Source: Membranipora membranacea (taxonomy: Eukaryota; Bryozoa; Gymnolaemata; Cheilostomatida; Membraniporidae). Taken from it: 64,000 bases of DNA. Each line of letters begins with the position of its first letter. Within the stretch, counting starts at the first letter, position 1. A program made the translations under genes and the position numbers. The stretch lies in assembly GCA_914767715.1 (NCBI GenBank), contig OU612070.1, positions 1,753,501-1,817,500 of the forward strand, read 5' to 3'. The notes under the pieces were generated by a model. The model searched no databases and was not told the DNA's origin. It was given only the letters and a program-made list of their open reading frames with translations. Of this stretch, positions 13,301-25,884 are shown one piece after another.

Positions 13301-16300
13301 TTTCACTGACTTACCTGCTCAGAGCAGTAAGCTACTAGCTTGGATGTTATGATAGCATCTGAGCATGTACTGCCAACATCAGAATCATTCCTCAGTCGTT
13401 GTATGGCTTCTGTTCTTGCTGCTAACATTGATACCAATGTAGCCTCACTCGCAGAAGTCTAAATAACAAAACAAAATGGTTACCATTTGATTTGACAAGT
13501 TATGGTTACACAATTAAAGAGGGGATAACTTCATAAGATTTTTCAGTTGTGACTATTATCGTATCGCATAAGTAGGAAAGTATGATGTAAAACTTGTTCG
13601 ATGGATGATCTTTTTACACATTTTATCCCCAGTTTGAAATAATCTAAAGTATTTGCTGGATGAAGAAGTTATTTATCCTGTACACACCTGTAAGACACCA
13701 CCTCCTGAGGCTTGGCTATCACTGTGGAGGAAAGCTGTCGGCAGCCCTATCATCTTACCTAACCAGTCTGTCGCAATCACTTCCAGTTCTGTGCAAGCCG
13801 GGCTTGATGCCTGGTAAAAAATGGTTCATATCATATCTATAAAAAATCATCTTCTTGAATACGATGTAATGTATTGCGGTGTTTCATAGATTAGGAGTTA
13901 TCTTATGTTTTATATGGCTTACTGACATTGCACAATCTTATCATTCTATATAAGCAATCTCTCTCTGCTGGCAGTCTGGGCCAGTCTATCACAAACACCT
14001 CCTAAGCTTAGGTTTAACCTATTAACAGATATTTTGGATATTACTCGCTTGACCTGTTTAGTTGTATCAAGATCACCATAAGAAACTTATGGATCATTGC
14101 TCATTTTTTATTGGTGAAATTCCTGTCTGAGGTTTGACAGCGAAGTACATAAGCTTACTGCCAGAGATGCCTCATTAGATCTACTGTACGCTAAACGCCC
14201 GCATGTACCATTCACTGATTTAACCAATATGGTGTCATAATTGGATAATTACCCATGTGAATCCGATGGCATTGATGCCATCAGCCAGCATGTCTCCAAG
14301 CAGCGCAGGGTATGAGTGCGTGGCAGGGAAGTATGCGTGCATGTGTGGGCTCTGCCAGTGTGTCATCTGTAACAAAATCATTATTCCACTGGTCAGAGCT
14401 TCAAAGAAATCCGACAAAATTTTTATTTCTGAACGCTGACATATGGCATGTTATGATACTCATCCGGTTAGCTGTAGGAAATATTTTAACCATCTATCAT
14501 TGCAATAATGAGAACATTAGGCTAAGTGTACAAATAAATGGTATGGCTTGCGAGGTCCAATAAATACCAATGACAAAATGGTCCAATGACAAAATGTAAA
14601 ACGTGACATCATAATTTTCTTGATGTTGCATTGTGGGATACTGGTAACATGGAGTGACATCATAATATGACAATAAAAATCTAGAAAAACAGATTTTCTT
14701 GGCATGCCATAAACATTGTTCAACTTGAAGATATTCAAAAATTGGTTGGAAGACATTACGAGATGTATGAATTAAACTCTCATGCTGTACTGATTTTCTT
14801 ATTCAATATTATTTCAGTGAGTGTTTATCTTTAAAAACATCCCACAAATTTGAATCAATATTTGAGTATGTAAGTGACATGACAAAGTGCGTGTTTTCTT
14901 TGATTGGTCTTGCTGCTGTGGTGACCAAATGTAAAGGGAAGTATGATGACAAACTCAGTTAGCTGATAAACCATTAACATTGTGAAAAGATATATTAATA
15001 ATTTATGTGAAAATTGAAGTTTTCAATTTCAAGTTGACATGATTTTAATGGAAGCTTTTCTCCTCAACGACAGTATTGTGATGGAAAACATGGTTTCATA
15101 AGTCTTAGGGCTTTTCAGAATTAATCGTTTTCTATTCTCTTTTTCTCTATACCCAGGCTAAGTCATACTAAAAACGATTTGAGTGCAGACATGTTGTCTT
15201 TTCTGCTCTATACAAGTAATTGTCTGTGAAACGGTCACAACTTTTAACATTATTGTACATTTAAAACTATATATTGGCTTTTGAGGTGTGCATTGAAATT
15301 TACAGTATGTGGTTCACTGCAATATCATATTTGGTTATATATGTCATGTCACATCTATCTATTTTACATTAGACACCATTTTATGCGGAGCTGATTTGCT
15401 TTCATTTCCTAGCCATCAATAATGCATAATATAGTAAATATATCCATCCATCTATAAACGTGAATGTAAATGGCATTTGTTGTGTGTGGGCCTTAAAATA
15501 GCTATTAAGGACATGTCTTGTCTAGATACTAACATACAGTTATCGTATGTCTTTGACATGTCATTTATTAATCATAGGACTTATTCTTCTCCGAAATAAA
15601 AATTGAATATATCTATATGGCCTTGATATCCATACATTCATGCTTATCAAAAAATAATTGATCTCATAAATAGTGGTAGTGCCTTCGACAGCTGTTAACC
15701 AATAACTAAGAAAAAGCTTAAATAGATCCAATTAAAGGAGCATGAATAGAAAGGTATAACGTTCTATCCTCCAAAAATGTATAGCGTTCCATCCTCCAAA
15801 AAGGTATAGCGTTCTAGACTCCACAAAATTAATATTATGTAGTGATCAGAAATTAATCCCTTTCGTTCAAGACATTATAACATCAAATTACTCTCTCATA
15901 GGCCCAAAGTCTGTTGACAATGTATTAGATTTTGTTACTCTGTGATTGGCCAACCAGACTACCACGTTAATGCTTACTAATTACTTACAGCAATAGGCCA
16001 GAAGCAGCTATGGCATAAGTTGTTGTGGCACGGACAATATTTGATGGCAGGATACTGATCACGTTTTATACTTCATTGGTGTATGTTCTGCAAAATTCAC
16101 CGGGTGTACCCAGTTGTAGTGGTCATATTTAGAAATTAAAGGGTGTTTTGTTTGGCATTATATGTGTGGGGAAATAACTCCTATTTTGTGTAATCTAACT
16201 ATTCTAATCATCAGGGAATTCCAGGTTGAAATTGCATTGTGGGATTTTGTTGACATGGCAATTAATTCACCAAGTAAACGTGTAGAGAAGTCTGCTCGTA

Positions 16301-19300
16301 TCAGACCAGCACAAATTGAAAAATTTCAATTGTTTCATGTCAAACTGCTTATTGGACTAGTATGATATTGTATGGTCTTAAAAGACCACTGTCTTGGGGC
16401 AATTACAAACAAGATTTTTGATGTTTCAATTGCCTCTTATGTCATTTTTCGGCTGGATATCTTTTGCATAACACATGAGCAAAGAGTTCAATGAGTGCCT
16501 CACTTTTCAGAAAGAAACCCAACTGTCAGAGTCTGAAAAACTTAGATATGCCAGCTTCGCATACTTTCTTAACATGCTAATGACATGATATGGGGATATG
16601 CGGTAGCGCTGTCTCTCACCAACCACCTCATGCAATGATAAAACATATACAATGTAGAACCCAGAACTATAGTCTTGACTTGTGCCAACTGCATCAAACT
16701 CTTGACTTCCCACTAATCACATATCGATAGTGTGAATATTTGGGATATGCAGTAGTGCTGCGGCTGACCTCTTCAACTGGGTACACACACTTTTTTCCTA
16801 CATCAAATTTGTCTCACGCTATCATGTTTTGAGCAGTTTTACATCTATTCTGCTTTTTTGTCTTGTTCTCGTTGAGATGTAGTGCTGTCGCTGACCACCT
16901 TTTAAAATGATGTGATAGAATATATTGTTAAAATCATACATATAGTCGTGTTTCCTGCTGACCATATTAGTCACTTAACATTTCACTTACCTAACAGATT
17001 CTGAAGAATAATGCAGGTATGCTGCCGCGCTGACGCTGACATGATTGCTACAACCGGATACACTCTCAGTTTTGGATTCAGCACGTTGTTCTACCTTAGA
17101 TATACCCTTGTTTTAAACTCGTAACATTTCACTTATTATTAGCGATTTTGAGAAAAATTGCGATATGCTACCGGGCTGCCGATCTTCCGCTGACATGATT
17201 GCTACGACTGGGTACACTAGACCAAGTTTGGTCCATTTGCCTGCATTCCACTAATCACGCCGCGGCGTGACCAGTGGATCGGGAGCAACAGGTATGCAGG
17301 CAATTGGATCAAGCTTGTTCTAGGTTACACCCTAAGTTCTTTATATTCAGCACGTTGTTATACCCTTTGAAACACCTTTTATTTAAACTCTTGATATTTC
17401 ACTCATTAAAAGCAATTTTTAGAAGAAATGAGGATATGCTGCCGCGCTGCCGCTGACATGATCGCTACAACTGGGTACACCCTTAATTTTGGATTCAGCA
17501 CGTTGTTCCACCCTAGAAACACCCTTTATTGAATTCTTAACAGTTCACTTATTATATGCAATTTTGAGAAATATTGCGGATATGCTGCCGCAAGACAGTA
17601 TCATACTAACCTCATAAAGATCTGACATTAAACATATTGAAAATTTTAAATTTGTCCTGATCTAGGAGTTATTTCCCCAGACATGTAATGCAAAAACAAA
17701 ACACCTTTTAATGTCTAAATATGACCACTACAACTGGGTACACCCGGTGAATTTTACAAAAGAAACATCAATGAAGTATAATGTGCGATCAGTTTCCTGC
17801 CATCAAAAATTTTCCGTGCCATTATTTTATAGAGCAGTTACAGCTAGGCAGCTAGGCTGCTTCCGGCCTACAAGGTGGAGCTGAATATATCAAAATATTA
17901 CATTGTTGCTATTTATGGCTTGTTGTCATTATCCAAAATATTGTGAACAGCATGGTCATTACAAATGGCATTACTGGAGTGGTGATATAACGGGTGGTAT
18001 TAACCTTCTTGTAACTTTAGAGCTTTCCAATGCAGATTTGTCAATATTATAAGACTAATAAACTACATTGACAGGTGTCACAATTACTTGTTGAGAATTA
18101 AATATAGCTCTCATATGCCGTCTTGCTAGCCGGCCAACCTCAATATTTTGCAACAATATACAAAACATACAAAATTCCTAATTGAGAAGAATTATTATTA
18201 TTATGCTTACTGAAATGGGTCACTACATTATCCTAATCTGTTTGGAGTGTGAATAATGTATTCGCTATTACTGACAGTCTAAATGTCATAATTGACCGAG
18301 AAAATATGAACAAAACAGCACCCCCTGGGACTTTTATCTAGCATTCTTCCCTTGATTTCCTATGCATTCTGTCTGTACTTTTACCCTGTGATCCCAAGGG
18401 GGATCAAAATTTCAAGTTTCATATAAGACATCTACACTTCTGAATGAATTTGCAGGGCATCTTACATAATACTGAATGTGTTATACAGCATACTGACATC
18501 AGGCTGTCGTGTGCCAGCCCCTTATTCTACCATTATTTAAATTGATAGTCATTCACATGATCAGTTTTGATCTTGCTATTAACATTGGTAAGTCAGCTGA
18601 ATGGGAGTTATCCCAATATGACGAAACATTGATTTCCAACCTAATATAATGTAAGCATTTTAAATTGCAACGTATTTAATATGAGAGTCTAAATCAAGGG
18701 ATAATGAGCTCTCTTTTCGTAAAGCCTTTTTGCCCTGACTACTTTCACCTTGTGCAACATTGAAAAAAAACCAGTTGATCGGACACACACAGCGGGTGAG
18801 CAACACCAGATATGGGCACTAGCCAACTTGTCATGTATGGTTCAACTTCCTGTGCAAGAAGACCGGCTGATTGATTGATCGTATTATTACCACTAACTAT
18901 AAAAGTTGTGAGAAAAATATTGCTGGTACACTCTATATTGGCTTTATTCACTTATTGACATTAAGCCAAATATTTACGATTTTTTTAATAAACATTCTAT
19001 AATATTCAACGATTTTGAATCACGAACAGTATGTGGGCGCAACCACTAAAACATATTAAAGATACTGAACAGTAATTCACCTTTCCATCTCTTTGATAGT
19101 AATTCTGGGGATCCTTTTCTACTTTTTATTAAATTTGTCTTGACCGCAAACACATTTCATCATCCACCGTCCCTTCAATTGCGTAATAAATTATCTACTC
19201 TTTTTTTTGCAGCTTTTCTGTTGAGGCGATAAATTAAGTAGGCTGTTGATTTAATTCTTCGCTGGCACTTTGGGAGGGGGGGGGCTTTCAGATATTCTGT

Positions 19301-19733
19301 TTGATTAACTTACCCCAGGCATAATAACTCTCTCCACATCAGCCATGATCTGCTCCCACTTTTCACCTTTCTCTGGTGCTTCATCAGGAACTAGCTCTCT
19401 CATGTATCCTGGGGACACCTCAGGAAACACCCGCCTTTTTCTGATTGTCTCCAGGTACTCAGCTACATAATCTACCATATCTTTACCTGGAAAGAAATAA
19501 AGACTATTCTCTGTATCTAGCTCAGCTAGAGACCAAATATAACAGCATGAGATTTTAACCTTTGATATGCAGGTGTGCCAATTAAAACATACATTAAAAC
19601 ATCAGTCAGCTTACACAAGTTGCAACATTGTCGTATGAAAGGCCAAATAACTTGATAAGTATGCTGTAGGAGATGGGTAAGTTGATGGCACAGAAAGCCT
19701 CTTACCATATACTCTATACTGTTTAGTGTCCAT
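7327..19733 (-). CDS. Hdc: Histidine decarboxylase (PLP-dependent), 15 exons
   Basis: Cytosolic PLP enzyme of the group II decarboxylases, predicted to make histamine from L-histidine. Exons: 19733-19706, 19486-19314, 14366-14253, 13810-13688, 13458-13315, 12788-12645, 12454-12388, 12130-11968, 11538-11448, 10752-10654, 9603-9404, 9092-8962, 8466-8279, 8042-7952 and 7697-7327. All joins keep frame and give about 708 residues. Landmarks are [26 protein letters not shown], the cofactor Asp in HIDAAYAG (D275) and Lys in NPSKW (K307), then [10 protein letters not shown]. Ser356 aligns with human HDC Ser354, the residue that separates HDC from DOPA decarboxylase (Gly). Spacing between K307 and S356 equals the human spacing. 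The last three exons add a 200-residue C-terminal extension rich in Ser/Asp, as vertebrate HDC also has an extension, but the sequence is not similar. Intron 2 is 4.9 kb and full of repeats. Confidence 0.92.
10020..10330 (+). repeat. Dispersed repeat, copy 1
   Basis: Shares an extended, interrupted match with 24920-25320: ATGTTAAATGGAGTAG, a CATCCCA motif, GATGTGACCTTACTG and AATGTGGTTTTGG occur in the same order in both. Lies in intron 10 of the histidine decarboxylase gene. Type of element unknown. Confidence 0.6.
15751..15822. repeat. Three 24-25 bp tandem units
   Basis: Three near-identical units built on GGTATAGCGTTCTATCCTCC, separated by short A runs. Confidence 0.75.
15996..17868. mobile_element. 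Foldback DNA element with ~200-bp inverted ends and tandem core
   Basis: The left end (15996-16190) and the right end (17660-17868) are inverted copies of each other over about 200 bp. They begin GGCCAGAAGCAGC and GGCCGGAAGCAGC and are flanked by TA on both sides. Between them lies an array of degenerate roughly 150-bp units. Each unit carries a GATATGCTGCCGCGCTGCCGCTGA-like motif broken by variants, followed by CAACTGGGTACAC. No coding capacity, so it is non-autonomous. A 107-bp MITE is inserted at 17217-17323. Confidence 0.72.
17217..17323. mobile_element. CTAG-ended MITE, copy 1
   Basis: Starts CTAGACCAAGTTTGGTCCAT and ends with a near inverse, AGCTTGTTCTAG. The core is palindromic. Same family as 22008-22131. 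The flanking 6-mers GGTACA and GTTACA differ at one base and may be a decayed target duplication. Nested in the foldback element, so younger than it. Confidence 0.7.
18770..18900. repeat. Dispersed repeat shared with 20430-20560
   Basis: The segment ACCAGATATGGGCACTAGCC and its neighbourhood match, with changes, the segment around ACCAGATATGGACACTTGCC at 20512-20535. The class is uncertain. Confidence 0.45.
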
Positions 19734-21354
19734 GTCTCCAGCCTTGCTTCAACCCCTACCACCTGTCAGGAACTGTATGACGTTAATCACTTGCAGCTCT
19801 TAATGTATAAAAAACGTGCTCAAGGAAGGCCTTCAATATTACTGACGCTAATTATATGCTTTGTCAAATAGATATGTCTTAGAAAATGCAGTCAATAGCC
19901 CCAGGAAAAATAAATCAATATGAGAAATAAATGTGTGATATAGGCAGTGATACATAATATATAATATTACCAGAAACCCACCCCCTACCGATTGTCTTAT
20001 TATTCTGTGAGAGCACCAGGCTTGTTGTTGTTGAATGTTGTTACCAATTTTTTTTCATTGTACATTCTAGGAATAATTCTCCCTGTTTTGCCTGCATTGC
20101 TAAGTTTCTCTATTACTGTAAGGACAGACCAGATATCTGAGCTTGAGATATCTAACCGTATTACATAGAGAGCTTTGGTTTACCGGAAATCGTCTTCGGA
20201 CACTTAGGACAGAAACTGTTGACACCTTTTGCACCTAAGGGCTTAGTTCAATGTTTTGTTTGTATATAGCCTACTGCACCAGTTTGTCAATGAAAACAAT
20301 GAACTAAAGTTAATTGCTTGGCAAACTGTCATGAGGTCTGGTATTCAACTGATTATAACAATTGCTTTAATTTTAAGCTTTTTGAATGCAATTGTACTCT
20401 TCAAATTGCGCCTGGGCCACACAATATGCACCAAATTCTTCGGCTGCTCGGGCGTTGCCCCGAGCCCTGACAATGCCCCTGCGGTCCCCACACTGGGTGT
20501 GCGACACACTACCAGATATGGACACTTGCCATCTTGTCATAGATGGTATGTATGGTATGGGAAAGAGTGAGCACAAGGACTTTCAATTTCATTCCAGCTG
20601 CAATTTGTATAGATGTGCGTCACACTAGAGGAGTAAAGCTTGGCTAGAGTTGAGTTGAGCTAGTTGAGGGTTGACCATATGTTGGCTAGCAATTACTGTC
20701 ACTCTTCCAAGCAGTTGCAAAAATATGTGATCGATTCCTCTTGTGAAAAACTTACTCTTTGACGGTATATGTACTAGTGCTGTCACGATTCGATTTACAT
20801 GGTGAATACCTAACCGTTCTGACCTTATTAATAATTGACAGCACAGCCATCAATTCATGTGCCGGGGTTGGCCCTGTTACTATGGTCCGATATACGGTTT
20901 TTACAGTTCCTCTTTTTATTCACACAATACCTTATAACACTTCTATTCACTGGTTAACTAATCTCAAAGTTTATAAACACTCATAGTCATTGCTAATCTT
21001 GCTAAAACATGTTTGTGTTTCCTGGATGATATTGTCAGTTTGTATCTATGGGAAGCGTATTAGTATAGAATCTTCGCCAATTCTGATGGCGCTGCATCAT
21101 TGGCTTCAGCATCAGGAAGAGACAAGACCTTAATAATGTAACTCTGCAGATAGAGTTGAAGATTATATTAGTTATCCATCATGCCCTCTAAATAATCAGA
21201 CATGTGGAATTCTTTTGACATATTGGAAAGATGCTAAAACTGATATGCATGGTGCTTTTCTTCTTGGCCACATCATTAAAACCATATATCGATACCTAAA
21301 ATCGAAAATACCGAAGGAAAAATCAAAAATCGAAATCGGGACAAGGGTTGAAAT

Positions 21355-21604
21355 AACAAGTGGGTTAAAATCGCAAGTGTTGTCTCCGTCCGACGACTGT
21401 GAAATATCAGTGCCTTAAGGGCACGGCCGCCGTATTCGGCGCCAAGTTGCTCTCAGTTTGCAGGCAGGTCGGAGCACACCTGGGGCGTCATATGCGCCCA
21501 GTAGGCAGTAGACCACAGCAGGTTTCGAACCCAGACCTCCAACGCGTTAGAGGGCAGGCGCTCTAACCAACTGAGCTACCTCCTCCTCCAGCTACCACCT
21601 ACTT
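21355..21604 (-). mobile_element. tRNA-derived SINE, family 2, with 9-bp target duplication
   Basis: Read on the minus strand it starts near 21600 with a tRNA-like head (A box GTAGCTCAGTTGG, B box GGTTCGAAACC) and ends at a GGGTTAAAATCGC-type tail near 21360. The direct repeat GGTTGAAAT flanks it at 21346-21354 and 21605-21613. A second copy of the family is at 55712-55955. Confidence 0.82.
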
Positions 21605-22007
21605 GGTTGAAATCGAAGGTGTAAAATCGAAAAATCGAAATCGGGAAAATCGATGCCAATATCAGAATCGAGGCAGCCCCAGCCAAATACAAAATCGTTA
21701 CAGCACTAATATTTACTATGATTGAGACCTCAGTGAAGGTCAATATTACGGTTGTTATTATCGTGCCGGCATCACATATCTTTTCTACTAAATAAGCAGA
21801 TGCCTTATTCAAAACTTAAGATCAATTTTTGTAGATCTTAAGAAATAAATGCTTCGTATTTTGGCTCACAGAAAGCTAAATTTGGGTCCATGGGTGAAGT
21901 AATGAAATCGCGTAACTGTTAACTAGCCCTATATATCATCATTTCAAGCAGATTTTTCCTCCTGCAAATATTCACTAATATTCACAAATATATATCTCCA
22001 GGGTAAT

Positions 22008-22131
22008 CTAGAACAAGTTTGGTCCATTTACCAGCATTAGAAGCTGCTCCCCCTCAACTGGTTATGTTCCGGCCTGACCAGTGGAAGGAGAGCAACTTGT
22101 GTGCAGGTAAATTCGATCAAACTTGTTCTAG
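22008..22131. mobile_element. CTAG-ended MITE, copy 2, with 6-bp target duplication
   Basis: 124-bp element with terminal inverted repeats CTAGAACAAGTTTG and CAAACTTGTTCTAG. It is flanked by a perfect GGTAAT duplication at 22002-22007 and 22132-22137. No coding capacity. Confidence 0.82.
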
Positions 22132-23011
22132 GGTAATCATGTCTTTATTGCAGGTAAATTTAATGTAATCATTGATCCACTTTGTGGACTAGCCATAAAT
22201 CCCTTGTGTGTTGTACCTACAATGTCCGCAGAAGAGGTCAACAGACAACAACCAGAATCACCATAAATCACAACGCCAAACTAAAACAATGACAAGCCGA
22301 ATATCTATATCAATATTTTTAAGGCCCCCTGCAGCATGAGCTATATTTTGCCATATAATTGTTATTACATGCGAATACTGGCCTATAGTACAGGGCTAGA
22401 TTTAGCATTGAATCATCTGTAAATCTTTATTAATAAATCATCTCAATGAAATTCTTGATGAAAAAGGGTTAGGAAAAGAGTCCAAATGCTGCATGAAGCA
22501 ATAATACTTAGCACTTTACACATGCGATCATTGTGCATGTGTTATAGATAGTCTTTGTAGGGGTAACTGCAGTTTTCAGGGACCATTTATACCTGTTTTT
22601 TGCATACAGCTTAGTTATGGATTATGTATCGACAAACAATAATCATTAGCCCTATATTAAAAACAAATTAGTATGACTAGGTCAATGCCACACAAGAGAA
22701 GACCTGCATGGTTTCACTCTTTTCGAGCAAAGAAATTTGATAATAATATTTTTAGATGGCATTACATTATCATTCAGAAGGTTATAACTTTCAATTTCGA
22801 GACTTTACTTAAAGTTTTATCTTTGTGTAGTTTTTGGCGCAAATTGGATAACCGAGGGACCATCAATTGGGGTCAATAGTTTGCGGGGCTCAAACTTATG
22901 TTTTGTTTTGTAACATGGTCAAATGGAAATAAAAGACCGAATTTGAACGACATAAAGAACAAATTGCCATAATTCACATGAATAATCATCCTGAAGACAC
23001 AGCTATTCTTC

Positions 23012-23346
23012 TCAGTTGAAATCCAAGCACTGATTAGATGAAGAGACGAAAACAAGATTTAGTTCTGACAGTTCTTGCTTTGTACCAAGATAAGACAACT
23101 TGAAGTCAGCCAACAGAAAGATACATGGGCTCAAATAGTCTGGCGTAAGCAAACAGTCTCTGATATACATGTACAAATCGCAAATAGTCCCGACCATAAG
23201 CCAAGCAGTCCAGTCTGGTACCCACTCACAACTGATCAGCAGCAATCCGATCTGGAGAAATGTCAAAAGCTTGCACTCCGAATAATATACCATGACATAA
23301 AAGATAACATTGACAAACTGAAAGCTGGACAGATTCCAAACTTGTG
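23012..23346 (+). mobile_element. LINE remnant, end of reverse transcriptase
   Basis: The frame ending at 23346 contains SSPVWYPLTTDQQQSDLEKC followed by QKLALRIIYHD. This fits the 'VW.p.L....~~lE~.Qk.A~riI' C-terminal thumb region of Jockey/CR1-type reverse transcriptases. Truncated at both ends. Confidence 0.5.
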
Positions 23347-23869
23347 ACAACCAAATCAACTGGCAGACCAAAACATGCAGTCAGCAGCGCACAGTCTGAC
23401 TTTTGTTATGCAAAGACCAGAACTGTAAAACAGAGTGCATTTTTTAAGCTAACCCAAAATATAGTGATTAAGCCAGTTTTAGCACATTTTTGTAATTTTC
23501 TAATCTGCCAAGGGAAGACTTGTTGTATTTTAATAATTGCTTTTTTCAGAATACAATATTATGATGCACATTTAATTATTGCAAGCATTTCGAATAAAAA
23601 ACTACCAATAAAAAAAAACGAAACTTACAAAGTCAGTAACAGAACTATATTCCGATTCATTTTAATCCAATTCCAATTCAATATATATACTTTTATTGGC
23701 AACCAAAGTCATCTCATTCAAAATGTTTTGCACTCAGTGCCAGAGAAAAGATTTTTAAAACAAAACAAAGAGAAACAGAAAGGAAATAATATAATCAATG
23801 ATGTTGGTCAAGTCGATAATATATGGTTGAATAGTAAAGTTTTGAAAGAACTGAACTTCTCTTTAGATC

Positions 23870-24505
23870 TCAAATGTAACGGTAAAGAATTGTATGTAGC
23901 AGAGACTTGTATCTTAGATTTTCAGTATGATATAAAAGTAAATGTTTATCACGAAAATTGAATTTGGTAGTGTCTTTAAATCCTCTATATATAAATGGAG
24001 GTGTCAAAAAATTCTTTATCTTATGCGCAAAAAGTGAAGTGCAATAACATACAAGCTTATGAAGAGGTAGGAGTTGTAATGATTGTGTAATGGATTCGGT
24101 TGGAATGAGATAATATGGGATGTAATGCACATTTGCCATAATGCGTAAAGCCCGTTTTTGCAACAAAAATAATCTATTGAGGGCATTATTGCAGGACAAG
24201 TTGCCAATATTATGGATCCCATATGTAAGGTGACAATAGGTAAACTGAAAGTAAAATGTGTGGGCACTTGCTATGTCCAAGAAGTATCTCAAATTTTGAA
24301 GTAGGTAAACATTCCGTTGTATCTTTTTATATACGTACTCTAGATGATCCTGCCATGAAAGCGAGTCATTCAACACAAATCCCAGAAGCTTTGTAGTTCT
24401 CTGTCTGTTTAGTTTTTCATGCCCTATGTACAGTTCCAGGTCATAAAGGGGATCTGAGATATTAAGTAGCATGTAATGAGATTTCTGAACATTTATAACC
24501 ATCAA
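23870..24505 (-). mobile_element. LINE remnant, C-terminal reverse transcriptase
   Basis: A 211-residue open frame with KTKLLGFVLNDSLSW-type spacing (here TTKLLGFVLNDSLSWQDH), YKKIQRNVYLLQ and LFLLQKRALRIM. This is the conserved end of non-LTR reverse transcriptases. The catalytic fingers/palm and the endonuclease are missing. It is the largest uninterrupted LINE piece in the window. Confidence 0.72.
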
Positions 24506-25880
24506 TTAACTCAAGTTACTTCATTTTGATAATGTACGTTAATTTGATATCAAGCTCGATTTCATCTATACTTAATTCAATATCTTGATACTCCTGATGT
24601 GAAAATTAAACTAAACCAGATATTGTAAAATGCCATCTTGGCAAATTCTTATTTTGAGTGAATAAAGTCAAATACAAATTATGAAACAATTATAGAAAAA
24701 CTTTCATGGTACGATTAAACTGACCTGAACTTTGCCTGCCAAACAGAAGGTACTCCAAAATGAATAATGTGCTAGAATCAAGACTACTGGTATACAACCT
24801 TTAACTGCTACCAGAACACCCAATCAGACTATCCCAAAAAACCAACTATATTCACTTTTATATGAAAAGGATAGAAAGGATTAGATTACAGGCATAAGTG
24901 TTTTTTTGTAGTGGGGAGGGTTTAGACATGTTAAATGGAGTAGTTTTTTTTCGGCGAACATCCCAGGGGTACAAGGTACAATTGGGATAGGATGTGATGT
25001 GACCTTACTGGTGTTGTTTTAGTCAAATAAAATGAGAGCGCTTCAATAATGTGGTTTTGGCTGCAGTATACAACTATGATATTTTTAGGTGATGGTTGTC
25101 TAGAAATCATTGACAAACAACAATATAAAGTTGAGGGTATGTTTTGACATAGTGTAAAATGAGCTTCATAGAGACAAGGTCAACTGCACGACTGTTGATG
25201 TACTGCCATAGTGTGTATAATAAAATGAGAGGGCCCAAGAATGTGGTTTTGGGTGCAGTATGCTAGCATGATATTTTTTAGGTTTTACTGGTGCTGGGTG
25301 TTATTTATCAGGGTCATGTACACTTTTTATTTCCCTCTGTTGTTTTATCAATTTACCAGTAAGTTTTCACTCATGCTGCTCTCTTACCTTGACCACATGA
25401 CTGATCTTTATGTTATTCTTACTATTGTATCAATTTTGAGTGTTACATCTTACCCACTGGCCGGATTTTCTGAGATTTTCCATGACAGCCCGTTAGATGA
25501 TGTGTCAATTTTGACTGTCAGCCAATTTCCTTACCTTGACTTAGATAGCACAATGAGATTGATGGATCTTCAGCAATCCATACAAGCCAGAATTACTGTC
25601 CGGATACCTTACCCTAAAATACATCAGATCAAAATTCATAATGGGAGCAGATTGCAGGTTTTAATTGAGGTGCAACAACAACATCATAATATAATATGAT
25701 ATTATCCCAGTTATAATCTCTGCTCGGAAGTCAACTCATTAAACCCGTTTTCAAACCAACAATGTCCAAAGTGTTAGATATCTGGCGAATTCCCAGTACA
25801 GTACAAGTCAAGTAACAAACCTTGGGAAATCCCGGGTTAGAGCATTAAATAACCTCATATCTTTACAGAAAGCGGAAATG
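24506..25880. repeat. Repeat-bearing stretch without genes; dispersed repeat copy 2 at 24920-25320
   Basis: The part at 24920-25320 matches 10020-10330 and itself contains two versions of the AATGTGGTTTTGG segment (25040 and 25235). The rest shows nothing recognisable. Confidence 0.5.
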
Positions 25881-25884
25881 CTAA

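Larger units (their letters stand above)
14367..19313. other. Large intron 2 of histidine decarboxylase, repeat-filled
   Basis: The 4.9 kb intron holds a short tandem array (15751-15822), the foldback element (15996-17868) with a nested MITE, and a dispersed repeat near 18770-18900. I see no additional exon in it. A run of ten G lies at 19276-19285 near its 5' end. Confidence 0.6.
19734..23011. other. Gene-poor stretch with transposon insertions
   Basis: No exon recognised. Contains a dispersed repeat (20430-20560), a SINE with target duplication (21355-21604) and a MITE (22008-22131). The histidine decarboxylase promoter should lie at its left end, near 19734 and upward, but no clear core element is visible. 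Confidence 0.45.

Noticed and set aside
23344-23961. 205-codon open frame on the plus strand
   Set aside because: Overlaps the minus-strand LINE reverse transcriptase at its right end, is low in complexity (Lys/Asn/Ile-rich) and matches no family I recognise; likely chance in AT-rich LINE sequence.
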